Shown: positions 8,926 to 17,392, counted from the first letter of the stretch. The stretch is DNA of 44,332 nucleotides from Syntrophaceae bacterium UBA6252 (GCA_002441265.1 DJVQ01000038.1:3534-47865); one strand, 5' to 3'. Translations and numbers: made by a program. Notes: generated by a model from the letters alone, not told the origin.

Positions 8926-9286
8926 ACGGGCCGACCGGGTAGCCGATCTGATCCGGGAGGAGGTGAACCGGATCCTCGTGAAGGACATCATGGACCCCAG
9001 GGTCCGGAACGTCACCATCACGGATGTCCGGGTCACCGACGACCTCAGGATCGCGAAGATCTATTTCGTCCCGCTGGGGCAGGATTCGCCGAGCGAGGAC
9101 GTCCGGAAGGGCCTGGAAAAGGCGACGCCGTTTTTCCGGCGCAACCTGGGAAAGCGGCTGAATCTCCGTTTCGTTCCGGAGGTTCATTTTTACTTCGACG
9201 AAGTGTTTGCCAGGGGGCAGCGGGTGGAAAGACTCTTCGGAGAGATCCGGAAGAAAGAAGAAGCGGATGGAAGAGAAAATCCTTGA
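8915..9286 (+). CDS. rbfA: Ribosome-binding factor A
   Basis: RbfA binds the 30S subunit and helps late 16S rRNA maturation, also in cold adaptation. The 123-residue protein has the single KH-like fold and family motifs: the N-terminal helix RADRVADLIREEVNRIL, DPRVRNVTITDVRVTDDLRIAKIYF and the C-terminal helix-strand FFRRNLGKRLNLRFVPEVHF. It overlaps ylxP by 11 bases and the following DHH phosphoesterase gene by 20 bases, so the three genes form a compact coupled block inside the infB operon. Confidence 0.95.
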   Translation: MTFKRADRVADLIREEVNRILVKDIMDPRVRNVTITDVRVTDDLRIAKIYFVPLGQDSPSEDVRKGLEKATPFFRRNLGKRLNLRFVPEVHFYFDEVFARGQRVERLFGEIRKKEEADGRENP

Positions 9287-10223
9287 GATCATCCGGAAAT
9301 ACAAGTCTTTTCTGATCACATCCCATATCCGACTGGACGGCGACGCCATCGGGTCGGAACTGGCTCTCTATCACGCGCTCCGCAGGATGGGCAAGAAGGC
9401 GGTGGTGTACAACGAGGACGAGACGCCGGAGGCATACGGGTTCCTTCCCGGCGCCGAGGAAATCGTCCACACCCTCGATTTGCCCGAACGGTTCGAGGCG
9501 GTCTTCGTTCTCGACTGCAGCGAGTTGGACCGGGTCGGCAAGGAGGCGGCGCGGATCGGGAACATCGGCCGCGTGATCAACATCGATCACCACATCTCCA
9601 ACAACGGCTTCACCGAATGGTCCATCGTCCGGCCCGCGGCGGGCTCCACGGGGGAGATTCTCTACGGCCTCATCCGGAAGATGCTGGGAACCGTTCCCAC
9701 CGAAGTGGCCGTGAACCTTTACGGGGCCATCATGACGGACACGGGGTCCTTCCGGTACTCCAACACGGGAAGCGAAACCTTCCGGATTGCCGGGGAACTG
9801 GTGGCCTGGGGGGCCGATCCCCGGTGGATCGCCGAAAAGATTTATGAAACGAAACCCCTCGTCCAGGTCCTTCTCCTGGGAAAGGTCATCGGCACGCTGA
9901 AGGTCTGCTTCGGCGGACAGCTGGGGATCGTCCACGTGACGCGGAGAATGCTCGAGGATCTCGATGCGCTGCCGGAACACACGGAGGGGTTCGTGGACAT
10001 GATCCGGACGATCCAGGGCGTCGAGGTCGCCGCCATCATCCGGGAGCTTCCCTCCGACGCCTGCAAGGTGAGTTTCCGTTCCAAGGACAAGGTGGACGTG
10101 GAGAAGATCGCCGGGCAGTTCGGGGGGGGAGGGCACGTGAACGCCTCGGCCTGCACGATTCCGGGGCCTCTGGGGGAGGTGCGGAAGCAAGTGATCCGGG
10201 CCGTCGGAAAGGCGCTCCCGTGA
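9267..10223 (+). CDS. nrnA: DHH/DHHA1 phosphoesterase, NrnA-like oligoribonuclease/pAp phosphatase
   Basis: Members of this family degrade short oligonucleotides (nanoRNA) and dephosphorylate 3'-phosphoadenosine 5'-phosphate; some also act on linear cyclic-dinucleotide products. The 318-residue protein has the DHH domain motifs with metal-binding aspartates and histidines (SHIRLDGDAIGSE at about 20-32, LDCSELD, and INIDHHISNNGF), then the DHHA1 substrate-binding domain ending in GGGGHVNASACTI. ATG at 9267 lies inside the rbfA 3' end; the gene ends in a GTGA overlap with truB. The position between rbfA and truB is the standard location for NrnA homologues. NrnA-like is preferred over other DHH families because of this context; a role in c-di-GMP turnover via pGpG is a possibility only. 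Confidence 0.88.
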   Translation: MEEKILEIIRKYKSFLITSHIRLDGDAIGSELALYHALRRMGKKAVVYNEDETPEAYGFLPGAEEIVHTLDLPERFEAVFVLDCSELDRVGKEAARIGNIGRVINIDHHISNNGFTEWSIVRPAAGSTGEILYGLIRKMLGTVPTEVAVNLYGAIMTDTGSFRYSNTGSETFRIAGELVAWGADPRWIAEKIYETKPLVQVLLLGKVIGTLKVCFGGQLGIVHVTRRMLEDLDALPEHTEGFVDMIRTIQGVEVAAIIRELPSDACKVSFRSKDKVDVEKIAGQFGGGGHVNASACTIPGPLGEVRKQVIRAVGKALP

Positions 10224-11140
10224 CGGGAATCGTGGTCATCGACAAACCGACGGGCCAGACCTCCTTCGATGTCGTCCGGGAGGTGCGGGGCCTTGCCGGG
10301 ATCCGGAAGGCGGGGCACACGGGCACGCTGGATCCCCTGGCCTCGGGCGTTCTTCCCGTGTGCCTGGGCGAGGCCACGAAACTTGTCCAGTTCTTTTCGG
10401 AGGACGACAAGGAATATCGGGCCACCGTCCAGTTCGGGATCGAAACGGATACCCTGGACCTGGAGGGGAAGGTTGTCGCGGTCGCCCCGGTCCGCGTCGG
10501 CGGGAGGGAAATCGCGGAGGCCCTGGCCGGGTTCCGGGGAACCCAGGAGCAGATCCCGCCCCGGTATTCCGCCGTGAAGGTCCGGGGGAAACCCCTGTAC
10601 CGGTGGACCCGCGGGGGGATTCCCGTGGAGCCGCCCGGAAGGACGGTGACGGTTCACCGCCTGGAGCTGGTCCGTTTCGATTCGCCCTTCGGAGTTCTTT
10701 TCATCCATTGCTCCAAGGGCACCTACGTCCGGTCCCTGTGCGCCGATCTCGGCCGCAAGCTCGGATGCGGCGCAACCGTTTCGGCCCTTCGGAGAACGCG
10801 GAGCGGCCGGTTTCCAGAGGGGGAAGCCCTGTCCCTCCAGGGGCTCGGGCAGGCGGAAAAGAGGCGGCTTCTCGAGGAACGGCTGATTTCCATGGAGGAA
10901 GCCTTGAAAGGGATGCCTTCCCTCGTGGTGGACGGGGAAACGGCGAAACGGATTCGGAACGGCCGCCCGCCTTCGGAAGAATCGCTGAAAAAGCAAGTTC
11001 TTCCTTCCCTTGAGAAGGGAAATCTGATACAGTTCCTCTCTGAGGAAAACCGGGTGGTCGCCATCGGGAAGTTTCAGGCTCCCCAGGATGTGGATACCGG
11101 CGGAGAGGGGGCCATCCGGCTGGTCCGGGTGTTCCGATAA
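10220..11140 (+). CDS. truB: tRNA pseudouridine(55) synthase
   Basis: TruB converts uridine 55 of the T loop of tRNA to pseudouridine. The 306-residue protein begins with MTGIVVIDKPTGQTSFDVV and carries the catalytic motif GHTGTLDPLASGVLP with the nucleophilic aspartate at residue 38. The second conserved block EYRATVQFGIETDTLD and the C-terminal block KGTYVRSLCADLG are also present, and a PUA-like tail completes it. The start codon is GTG at 10220, overlapping the stop of the preceding gene by four bases (GTGA), which indicates translational coupling. Confidence 0.96.
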   Translation: MTGIVVIDKPTGQTSFDVVREVRGLAGIRKAGHTGTLDPLASGVLPVCLGEATKLVQFFSEDDKEYRATVQFGIETDTLDLEGKVVAVAPVRVGGREIAEALAGFRGTQEQIPPRYSAVKVRGKPLYRWTRGGIPVEPPGRTVTVHRLELVRFDSPFGVLFIHCSKGTYVRSLCADLGRKLGCGATVSALRRTRSGRFPEGEALSLQGLGQAEKRRLLEERLISMEEALKGMPSLVVDGETAKRIRNGRPPSEESLKKQVLPSLEKGNLIQFLSEENRVVAIGKFQAPQDVDTGGEGAIRLVRVFR

Positions 11141-11237
11141 GAGAAGAATCCGGTGCTTCTCTTCATGGGAAGATCCGGTTGCAGGGGTTTTGTCATGCGA
11201 AGAAAGAATCCATAGTAAGAGGGAGGACGAGAAAGCG

Positions 11238-11504
11238 GTGTTAGAGTTAGCAAGGAAAAAGGAAATCATCGATGCGTTCAAACGGGGGGAAAGCGATACG
11301 GGTTCGCCGGAAGTCCAGATTGCCCTCTTGAGCGCCCGCATTGAATACCTGACGGACCATTTCAAGGTGCACAAAAAGGACCACCACTCCCGCAGGGGCC
11401 TCCTCAAGCTGGTCGGCCAGCGCAGGAAGCTCCTCGATTATCTGAAGAAAAAAGACGTGGAGCGTTATCGAACGGTCATCCAGCGTCTCGGAATCCGGCG
11501 ATAA
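11238..11504 (+). CDS. rpsO: 30S ribosomal protein S15
   Basis: S15 is a primary 16S rRNA-binding protein of the small subunit. The protein is 88 residues, standard, and shows the typical helices with GSPEVQIALLSARIEYLTDH, the KDHHSRRGLLKLVGQRRKLLDYL block and the end RYRTVIQRLGIRR. GTG at 11238 is chosen because it gives the family N terminus MLELARKKEIIDAFK; the purine-rich AGGGAGG lies upstream. The 97-base gap after truB may hold an internal promoter (TTGTCA at 11190 and CATAGT at 11211 are weak matches). rpsO followed by pnp is a conserved pair, and in other bacteria S15 represses its own translation; no matching operator structure was recognised here. Confidence 0.95.
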   Translation: MLELARKKEIIDAFKRGESDTGSPEVQIALLSARIEYLTDHFKVHKKDHHSRRGLLKLVGQRRKLLDYLKKKDVERYRTVIQRLGIRR

Positions 11505-11541
11505 GGGGAGTGTACAAACTGAGGGAAGGTGAAAATACGAA

Positions 11542-13659
11542 ATGAGTGAAGTTTACACAGCGGAGTTTGCGGGGAGACCCATATCGATCAAGACGAATTA
11601 CGTGGCCAGGCGCGCCAATGCAGGCGTGCTCGTCACGTACGGGGAGACGGTTGTCCTGGTGACGGCGGTGAGCCACAAGGCGATGAGGGAGAACATCGAC
11701 TTCTTCCCTCTCACCGTGGACTACCAGGAGATGACCTTCGCCGCGGGGAAGATCCCCGGCGGATTCTTCAAAAGGGAAGGCCGTCCCAACGAAAGGGAAA
11801 TCCTGACCTCGCGGCTCATCGACCGGTCCATCCGGCCGCTGTTTCCGAAGGGGTTCTTCCAGGAGACCCAGATCGTGGCCACCGTCCTCTCCCTCGACCC
11901 GGAGAGCGGTTCCGACGTGGCCGCCATGCTTGGAGCTTCGGTCGCGCTGGGGATCTCCAACATTCCCTTCGGCGGTCCCATCGCCGGGATCCGCGTGGGC
12001 ATGACCGACGGCCGTTTCGTGGCCAATCCGTCGTCGTCCGTCCTCGAGAGGAGCGAAATCGATCTCTTCCTCACGGGAAGAAAGACGGCCGGCGGATCTT
12101 CCGCAGGCGGGTATGACGTGCAGCTCGTCATGCTCGAGGGGGGCGCAAGGGAAATCGAGGAGGAACGGCTCATCCAGGCCATCGAGTTCGGTCTGGAGCA
12201 ACTGAGGCCGGTGATGGATCTGCAGGAAGAGATGGTCCGGGCGATCGGGAAGCAGAAAATCGCCTTTGCACCGCTGGTCATCGAGCCCGACCTTCGGGGG
12301 GAAGTGGAAGGCAAGGTGAGGGGACCGCTCCGGGAAGCCTTCTCGACAGCCGAGAAGATGGAACGGGAAGCCATGCTGGCGCGGGTCCAGGAAGACGTCG
12401 TCGCGGAATTCGGCGCCCGGGAGGGTGCGGTTCTGCCCGCGGCGAAGGCCGTCCTGGAGGAGATGAGCAAGAAAGTGCTTCGGGAGAAGATCCTGAAGGA
12501 CGGCACCCGGATCGACGGCAGGCCGTACGACCAGGTTCGCGCCATCAATTGCGAGGTCGGCCTCCTGCCGCGGACCCACGGTTCCGCCCTGTTCACCCGG
12601 GGAGAGACCCAGTCCCTTGCCGTGGTGACCCTGGGGACCTCCTCCGACGAGCAGCGTCTCGACTGGATCGGCGGGGAGGAATTCCGGTCCTTCCTCCTCC
12701 ATTACAACTTCCCCCCCTACTGCGTCGGTGAGGCGAGGATGCTCCGGGGGCCCGGCCGCCGGGAGATCGGACACGGGGTCCTGGCGAGAAGGGCGCTTCT
12801 GCCCATCCTGCCCGATCCCGAGGAATTTCCCTATACGATCCGGATCGTCTCGGAAATCCTTTCCTCCAACGGGTCCTCCTCCATGGCCACCGTGTGCGGC
12901 GGTTCCCTGTCGCTCATGGACGCCGGGGTTCCCGTGAAGACGGCGGTGGCCGGCATCGCCATGGGTCTCCTGAAGGAAGGGGACCAGGTGGTGATCCTTT
13001 CGGACATCCTCGGCGACGAGGACCATGCCGGCGACATGGATTTCAAGGTCTGCGGGACGAGACAGGGCGTCACGGCCATGCAGATGGACATCAAGATCGG
13101 CGGGATCACCGGGGACATCATCCGCAAGGCCCTTTCCCAGGCCCGGGAGGCGCGTCTTTTCATCCTCGGCAGGATGGAGGCGGCGATTTCCGAACCGCGG
13201 AAGGATCTTTCCGTCTATGCCCCCCGGATCACCATGCTGAAGGTGAAACCGGAGAAGATCCGCGACGTCATCGGGAGCGGCGGAAAGAACATCCGCCAGA
13301 TCGTCAGCGAGACCGGCGTCGTCATCGATGTGGAAGACGACGGGACGGTGACCATCGCCTCGAACGACGCCGCCGCGGCCGCCAAGGCCATTGCCATGGT
13401 GAAATGGCTCACCGAGGAGGCGGAGATCGGGAAAATCTATCTCGGCACGGTGAAGAAGGTGGTCGATTTCGGGGCCTTCGTGGAAATCCTTCCGGGAACG
13501 GAAGGCCTGGTCCACATTTCCCAGCTCGACAAGCGGCGGGTCCAGGCGGTGACCGACGTCGTGAAGGAGGGAGACAAAATCCCCGTAAAGGTCTTGGAGA
13601 TCGACAAGGGCGGGAAAATCCGGCTCAGCAGGAAAGAAGCCCTGAACGAGAATGCCTGA
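11542..13659 (+). CDS. pnp: Polyribonucleotide nucleotidyltransferase (PNPase)
   Basis: PNPase is the phosphorolytic 3'-5' exoribonuclease of the RNA degradosome. The 705-residue protein has two RNase PH-like domains separated by a helical domain, then a KH domain (PEKIRDVIGSGGKNIRQI, about residues 570-590) and an S1 domain (GKIYLGTVKKVVDFGAFVEI, about 630-650). The phosphate-binding and catalytic region of the second PH domain is visible as SSNGSSSMATVCGGSLSLMD and the aspartates of GDEDHAGDMDFKV. The gene follows rpsO, and its last eight bases overlap the M16 protease gene, placing the protease in the same operon. Confidence 0.97.
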   Translation: MSEVYTAEFAGRPISIKTNYVARRANAGVLVTYGETVVLVTAVSHKAMRENIDFFPLTVDYQEMTFAAGKIPGGFFKREGRPNEREILTSRLIDRSIRPLFPKGFFQETQIVATVLSLDPESGSDVAAMLGASVALGISNIPFGGPIAGIRVGMTDGRFVANPSSSVLERSEIDLFLTGRKTAGGSSAGGYDVQLVMLEGGAREIEEERLIQAIEFGLEQLRPVMDLQEEMVRAIGKQKIAFAPLVIEPDLRGEVEGKVRGPLREAFSTAEKMEREAMLARVQEDVVAEFGAREGAVLPAAKAVLEEMSKKVLREKILKDGTRIDGRPYDQVRAINCEVGLLPRTHGSALFTRGETQSLAVVTLGTSSDEQRLDWIGGEEFRSFLLHYNFPPYCVGEARMLRGPGRREIGHGVLARRALLPILPDPEEFPYTIRIVSEILSSNGSSSMATVCGGSLSLMDAGVPVKTAVAGIAMGLLKEGDQVVILSDILGDEDHAGDMDFKVCGTRQGVTAMQMDIKIGGITGDIIRKALSQAREARLFILGRMEAAISEPRKDLSVYAPRITMLKVKPEKIRDVIGSGGKNIRQIVSETGVVIDVEDDGTVTIASNDAAAAAKAIAMVKWLTEEAEIGKIYLGTVKKVVDFGAFVEILPGTEGLVHISQLDKRRVQAVTDVVKEGDKIPVKVLEIDKGGKIRLSRKEALNENA

Positions 13660-14911
13660 GAAGACCGTTCTTCCCAACGGTGTTCGCGTCGTCACGGAAG
13701 AGATCGGGTACGTCCGGTCCGTCTCCATCGGTGCCTGGGTGATGAGCGGGTCCCGCTATGAGGAGGATTCCATCGGCGGGGTCGCCCATTTCATCGAGCA
13801 CATGCTCTTCAAGGGGACGACGAACCGGACGGCCTTCGACATCGCCGCCGCAGTCGATTCGGTGGGGGGCGTTCTGAACGCCTACACGGGAAAGGAACTG
13901 ACGTCCTTTTACGCGAAGGTTCCGGACTACTATGCCCCGGAGGCCCTCGACCTCCTTTCCGATCTTCTCCGGAACGCCCTGTTCGACCCCCTGGAACTGG
14001 AGAAGGAAAAGTTCGTCGTCTTCCAGGAAATCAAGATGGTCGAGGACACGCCGGACGACGCGATCCACGACTTTTTCGAATTTCATTTCTGGAAGGATCA
14101 CCCGCTGCGCCGTTCCGTTCTTGGAAGCCGCGAGTCGGTGGGGGGCCTGAACCGCGACGGGGTGATCGATTTTTTCTCGAAGCGGTATCACGGGAGGAAC
14201 CTGGTCATCGCCGCGGCGGGAAACCTGAAGCACGGTCCTTTCGTGGAGCAGGTGGAGCGGCTGCTCCGGCTGCCCGCGGCGGAGGAACTCCCGAAGGCCT
14301 GCAATCCGCCGCCGCCTGAGGTGACGGGCGATCTTTTCCTCCAGGAGAAGGACCTGGAACAGGTGCATGTCCTCATGGGGGCGCTCGGTCCCCATGCGGC
14401 GGACGAGGACCGCTACCCGGCCATGCTCGTCAACATGGTCCTGGGTGGGAGCATGAGTTCCCGGCTGTTCCAGGAGATCCGGGAGAAAAGAGGGCTCGTC
14501 TATTCCATTCACTCGTTCCTGGTGCCGTACAGCGACACGGGGTGGTTCGGCATCCATTTCGGGACCGAGGGCGACCGGGTCCGGGAAGTGGCGGGCCTCG
14601 TTTCCGGGGAACTCCGGAAGCTGTGCCGGGAAAGCCTGACCGCAGAGGAAATCCGGTCGGGGAAGGAACAGATGAAAGGGAGCTTTCTCCTCAGCATGGA
14701 AAGCACGGACGTGCGGATGTCCAGGCTGGCGCGGAACGAGTTGATCTTCGGCCGGCAGGTTCCCGCGGAGGAAGTCCTCCGGAATATCGACGGGATCACC
14801 GAGGAAGACATCCGGCGGGTCACACGGTGGATGCTGCGGCCGGAAAATCTGTCCGTGGCCGTTCTGGGCAGGGTTCCCGGGGGAGTGACCCGGGGATGCC
14901 TGAACGGATGA
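13652..14911 (+). CDS. M16 family zinc metallopeptidase (PepR/YmxG-like)
   Basis: A pitrilysin-family peptidase of 419 residues, similar to mitochondrial processing peptidase beta and the Bacillus protein encoded beside pnp. The inverted zinc motif HFIEH is at residues 46-50 and the distal zinc ligand is E126 in VVFQEIKMVEDTPDD, so the enzyme should be active. The C-terminal half is the second, inactive M16 repeat, containing the conserved LGGSMSSRLFQEIREKRGL block. No signal peptide is visible, so it is probably cytoplasmic. The substrate is unknown. It overlaps pnp by eight bases and dut by four. Confidence 0.9.
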   Translation: MPEKTVLPNGVRVVTEEIGYVRSVSIGAWVMSGSRYEEDSIGGVAHFIEHMLFKGTTNRTAFDIAAAVDSVGGVLNAYTGKELTSFYAKVPDYYAPEALDLLSDLLRNALFDPLELEKEKFVVFQEIKMVEDTPDDAIHDFFEFHFWKDHPLRRSVLGSRESVGGLNRDGVIDFFSKRYHGRNLVIAAAGNLKHGPFVEQVERLLRLPAAEELPKACNPPPPEVTGDLFLQEKDLEQVHVLMGALGPHAADEDRYPAMLVNMVLGGSMSSRLFQEIREKRGLVYSIHSFLVPYSDTGWFGIHFGTEGDRVREVAGLVSGELRKLCRESLTAEEIRSGKEQMKGSFLLSMESTDVRMSRLARNELIFGRQVPAEEVLRNIDGITEEDIRRVTRWMLRPENLSVAVLGRVPGGVTRGCLNG

Positions 14912-15366
14912 CCATGGAGACCGTCCGCGTTCCCGTCGCCCGGGTCGAGGGGAATGGAGATCTTCCCCTCCCCCGCTACATGACGGAGTTTTCTTCCGGT
15001 ATGGATCTTCATGCCGCCGTGTCCGGGGAGGTCGTCATCCCCCCGGGGGAATGGCGGAAGATTCCCACGGGCCTCGTCGTCGCCCTGCCCGGGGGGTTCG
15101 AAGGGGAGATCCGGCCTAGAAGCGGCCTCGCGCTCAAGCACGGGGTGACCCTGCTGAACAGTCCGGGCACGATCGACGCCGATTACCGGGGAGAGATTGC
15201 GGTGATCCTCATCAATTACGGCAGGGAGCCCTTTCCCGTCGGCCGGGGATTGCGGGTCGCCCAGATGGTGGTCCGCCGGGTCTGCCGGGTGGACTGGGAC
15301 CCCGAAACGGCGCCGGACGGAACCTCCCGGGGAGCGGGCGGTTTCGGTCACACGGGGGCCAAGTGA
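14908..15366 (+). CDS. dut: Deoxyuridine 5'-triphosphate nucleotidohydrolase
   Basis: dUTPase hydrolyses dUTP to dUMP and pyrophosphate, keeping uracil out of DNA and supplying dTMP synthesis. The 152-residue protein carries the trimeric dUTPase motifs in order: SSGMDLHAA (motif 1), RPRSGLALKHG (motif 2), NSPGTIDADYRGE (motif 3) with the catalytic aspartate, RVAQMVV (motif 4) and the glycine-rich RGAGGFGHTG (motif 5). The start at ATG 14908 overlaps the preceding stop as ATGA; ATG at 14896 would add four residues. The end overlaps no other gene and a 25-base gap precedes the DUF39 gene. Confidence 0.96.
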   Translation: MTMETVRVPVARVEGNGDLPLPRYMTEFSSGMDLHAAVSGEVVIPPGEWRKIPTGLVVALPGGFEGEIRPRSGLALKHGVTLLNSPGTIDADYRGEIAVILINYGREPFPVGRGLRVAQMVVRRVCRVDWDPETAPDGTSRGAGGFGHTGAK

Positions 15367-15391
15367 GGGGAGAGAGGGAAGGAAACGAGCC

Positions 15392-16582
15392 ATGAAACCC
15401 TGTAAAGTAACGAAGACCTACAGGGAGATCAACGAAAAGATCCGCCGGCGCAAGGCCGTCGTGGTCACCGCCGAGGAAATCATCGACATCGTCGACCGGC
15501 ACGGGGAAGAGGAGGCGGCCCGGAGGGTGGACGTGGTCACCACCGGGACCTTCAGCCCCATGTGTTCCTCCGGGGCGTTTCTCAATTTCGGGCATTCCTC
15601 CCCGAGGATCAAGGCAAGCCGCGTCTGGCTGAACGACGTGCCCGCCTACGGCGGCATCGCGGCCGTGGACTGCTACATCGGGGCGACCGAGGTTGTCGAG
15701 GGAGACCCGCTGAACAGCGTCTATCCGGGGGAATTCAACTACGGCGGCGGACACGTCATCGAGGACCTCGTGTCGGGGAACGTCATCCGGCTCCGGGCGG
15801 AGGGCTACGGGACGGACTGCTATCCTTCCAAGCGGCTCGAAAGGAACATCACCCTGAAGGACCTGCCGGACGCCATGCTGTTCAACCCGAGGAACGCCTA
15901 CCAGAATTACAACGTCGCCGTGAACCTTTCGGACAAGACGATCTACACGTACATGGGCGTTCTGCGGCCGAGAATGGCCAATGCGAACTATTCCACGTCG
16001 GGCCAGCTTTCCCCGCTCTTCAACGATCCCTATTACGAAACCATCGGGATCGGGACGGCGATCTTCCTCGGGGGCACCCGGGGATACGTGGCATGGCCCG
16101 GCACGCAGCACAACCCGAACGTCCCGAGGACGGCGAAGGGCATCCCCCGGGAGGGAGCGGGAACCATCGCCGTGATCGGAAACCTGAAGGAAATGGACCC
16201 GCGCTGGCTTGTCGGGGCGAGCATCCTCGGGTACGGCGTCTCCCTGTACGTGGGCATCGGTGTCCCCATTCCCGTTCTGAACGAGCGGATGGCCCGCCAT
16301 GCCGCCGTCCGGGACGAGGACATCGTCATGAACGTCTTCGACTACGGGATGGACGTGCCGAGCGGCAATCCGAAAAGCCTCGGCGAGGTCACTTTCAAGG
16401 ATCTCCGGAGCGGAGCGGTGACGTTGAACGGCAGGAAGATTCCCTCGGCGCCCCTGTCCAGCTATTTCAAGGCGCAGGAAATCGCCGCCCTCCTCAAGGA
16501 GCGGATCGAGAAAGGGGAGTTCTTCCTGGGGGAACCCCAGTGGACGCTGCCGTCCGTGGCACCGGACAAGAAGGGACCGTGA
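15392..16582 (+). CDS. Homocysteine biosynthesis protein (DUF39/HcyBio family)
   Basis: DUF39 proteins take part in making homocysteine from aspartate semialdehyde and a sulfide source, as shown for methanogen MA1821 and implicated genetically in sulfate-reducing bacteria. The 396-residue protein matches the family along its length, with the blocks VVTTGTFSPMCSSGAFLNFG, YGGGHVIEDLVSG, EGYGTDCYPSK and GTRGYVAWPGTQHNPN. Cysteines at 58, 94 and 143 lie in conserved-looking segments and are candidates for the sulfur-handling residues. The NIL-ferredoxin partner found beside the methanogen gene is not adjacent here. The ribosome binding site GGGAAGGAA precedes ATG 15392. The last bases overlap the ftsB-like gene as GTGA. 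asd, the enzyme supplying aspartate semialdehyde, is in the same window at 33554. Confidence 0.85.
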   Translation: MKPCKVTKTYREINEKIRRRKAVVVTAEEIIDIVDRHGEEEAARRVDVVTTGTFSPMCSSGAFLNFGHSSPRIKASRVWLNDVPAYGGIAAVDCYIGATEVVEGDPLNSVYPGEFNYGGGHVIEDLVSGNVIRLRAEGYGTDCYPSKRLERNITLKDLPDAMLFNPRNAYQNYNVAVNLSDKTIYTYMGVLRPRMANANYSTSGQLSPLFNDPYYETIGIGTAIFLGGTRGYVAWPGTQHNPNVPRTAKGIPREGAGTIAVIGNLKEMDPRWLVGASILGYGVSLYVGIGVPIPVLNERMARHAAVRDEDIVMNVFDYGMDVPSGNPKSLGEVTFKDLRSGAVTLNGRKIPSAPLSSYFKAQEIAALLKERIEKGEFFLGEPQWTLPSVAPDKKGP

Positions 16583-16860
16583 ATTGGAGGACGTGGATCA
16601 CCCTTTGCCTTTTTGGCCTGGCCTGCCTGTCCCTTTACTATCTTGCCGGCCAGTGGAAGGATTTCCGCGCCCTGGAGGGGAAGCTCTCCACGGTTAAGGC
16701 GCTCAACGCCCAGGAGGAAAAGGAGAACGGGGAGCTGAAGGAGGAGATCCGTCTTCTCCGGGACGATCTTGCCTATATCGAGGAGGTGGCCCGGAAAGAT
16801 CTGGGGATGGTCCGGAAGGACGACCGCGTGTACCGGTTCGTGCCGCCGGAAAACAAGTGA
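16579..16860 (+). CDS. ftsB: FtsB/DivIC-like septum formation protein
   Basis: A 93-residue bitopic membrane protein with a short cytoplasmic N terminus, one transmembrane segment (about residues 6-24, TLCLFGLACLSLYYLAG) and a periplasmic coiled coil (about 28-65), ending in the family-typical ARKDLGMVRKDDRVYRFV. This is the layout of FtsB/DivIC, which links FtsL and FtsQ in the divisome. The start GTG at 16579 overlaps the preceding stop codon. The usual neighbour eno is absent. Confidence in FtsB as opposed to a related septum formation initiator protein is moderate; the family assignment is good. A terminator follows at 16901. Confidence 0.85.
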   Translation: MNWRTWITLCLFGLACLSLYYLAGQWKDFRALEGKLSTVKALNAQEEKENGELKEEIRLLRDDLAYIEEVARKDLGMVRKDDRVYRFVPPENK

Positions 16861-16900
16861 CGGGCCCGAAAGCCCCGTTCCATTCATGCCTTTTCATGTC

Positions 16901-16939
16901 CCCCGGGAACGTTCCGAAAAAGGTTCGCCGGGGATTTTT
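16901..16939 (+). terminator. Rho-independent terminator after ftsB
   Basis: CCCCGG-GAAC (16901-16910) pairs with GTTC and CCGGGG (16923-16926 and 16928-16933), with a 12-base loop and one bulged G, and runs into ATTTTTC. It lies 41 bases after the ftsB stop and should insulate the pil leader from the upstream operon. From here to 17095 the sequence is GC-rich with no gene; a weak -10 (TAAGAT, 16975-16980) is the only promoter-like element seen there. Confidence 0.75.
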
Positions 16940-17095
16940 CGCGAGACCGTCATTTTTTCTGTGGCATGGCGGCTTAAGATCTGTTAAGTACGTTCCACGG
17001 TCCTTTCGAGCCGGACCCGGGAAACGCCCTGATTCCGGGTGGCTCCGCGGGACGCTCCCGCAAGGGGGTGTCCGGTACCCGCACGGGGCCGCCGG

Positions 17096-17180
17096 AGAGT
17101 CGATAAAGGCAAACTATCCGTAAGGGTAGGACGCAAAGCCATGGGTCCGAGGCTTCGGATCGCCAGGTTACCGAAGCTCT
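17096..17180 (+). promoter_or_regulatory. Cyclic-di-GMP-I (GEMM-I) riboswitch aptamer
   Basis: The conserved GEMM-I parts are present in order: AAAGGCAAAC, a P2 hairpin CTATCC-GTAA-GGGTAG with a GNRA tetraloop, the signature GGACGCAAAGCC, a P3 arm with TCCGA/TCGGA, and the closing GGTTACCGA. AGAG (17096-17099) pairs with CTCT (17177-17180) to close P1. Aligning GGCAAAC with the Vibrio Vc2 aptamer puts a G at the position equivalent to Vc2 G20, which favours c-di-GMP over the cGAMP-selective GEMM-Ib variant that has A there. The next gene is pilM, 260 bases downstream on the same strand. GEMM-I elements upstream of pilus genes are known in Geobacter relatives. The on/off sense cannot be read directly. 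Confidence 0.92.
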
Positions 17181-17234
17181 TTGAGAAAGGGTTCCTTCCG
17201 CCACTTCCTTTTTTTCCCTGAATGGAATGCCAAA

Positions 17235-17297
17235 GGGAAAGCCTTGTCTTTTCGGGATCTTCCAGGATGCGGCTTTTCCCGGGAAGGCAAAAGATCC
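17235..17297 (+). promoter_or_regulatory. Candidate expression platform with competing hairpins
   Basis: Between the aptamer and pilM lie pairings that exclude each other. GGGAAAGCC (17235-17243) can pair with GGCTTTTCCC (17271-17280, one bulge). GCCTT (17241-17245) can pair with AAGGC (17284-17288), and GGATCTT (17255-17261) with AAGATCC (17291-17297). None is followed by a clean T tract, so a simple terminator is not evident. This is inference from base pairing alone. Confidence 0.35.
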
Positions 17298-17360
17298 ATT
17301 GACTCTGGCGGGTTTCCCCCTTTCTTTGAAGAAAAAAGTGAATATTTCATAAATAAAGGC

Positions 17361-17392
17361 TTGAAAAAATAGAATTCCTTGTGCAATATAAG
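17361..17392 (+). promoter_or_regulatory. Possible promoter immediately upstream of pilM
   Basis: TTGAAA (17361-17366) and TATAAG (17387-17392, five of six) resemble a sigma-70 promoter, but the spacing is 20 bases, longer than normal. A GCCGGC hairpin follows at about 17400-17416, then the strong ribosome binding site AAGGAGGGG before pilM. If used, this promoter would bypass the riboswitch. Confidence 0.3.

Noticed and set aside
16961..16980. Sigma-54 promoter before the pil leader
   Set aside because: TGGCATG resembles a -24 element, but no TTGC -12 element occurs at the required spacing.
16857..17123. Small protein gene in the pil leader
   Set aside because: The open frame crosses the ftsB terminator and enters the riboswitch aptamer; it has no ribosome binding site and no recognisable protein character.
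17096..17180. cGAMP-sensing GEMM-Ib variant
   Set aside because: The base aligned with Vc2 position 20 is G, not the A that marks the cGAMP-selective variant, so c-di-GMP is the more likely ligand.
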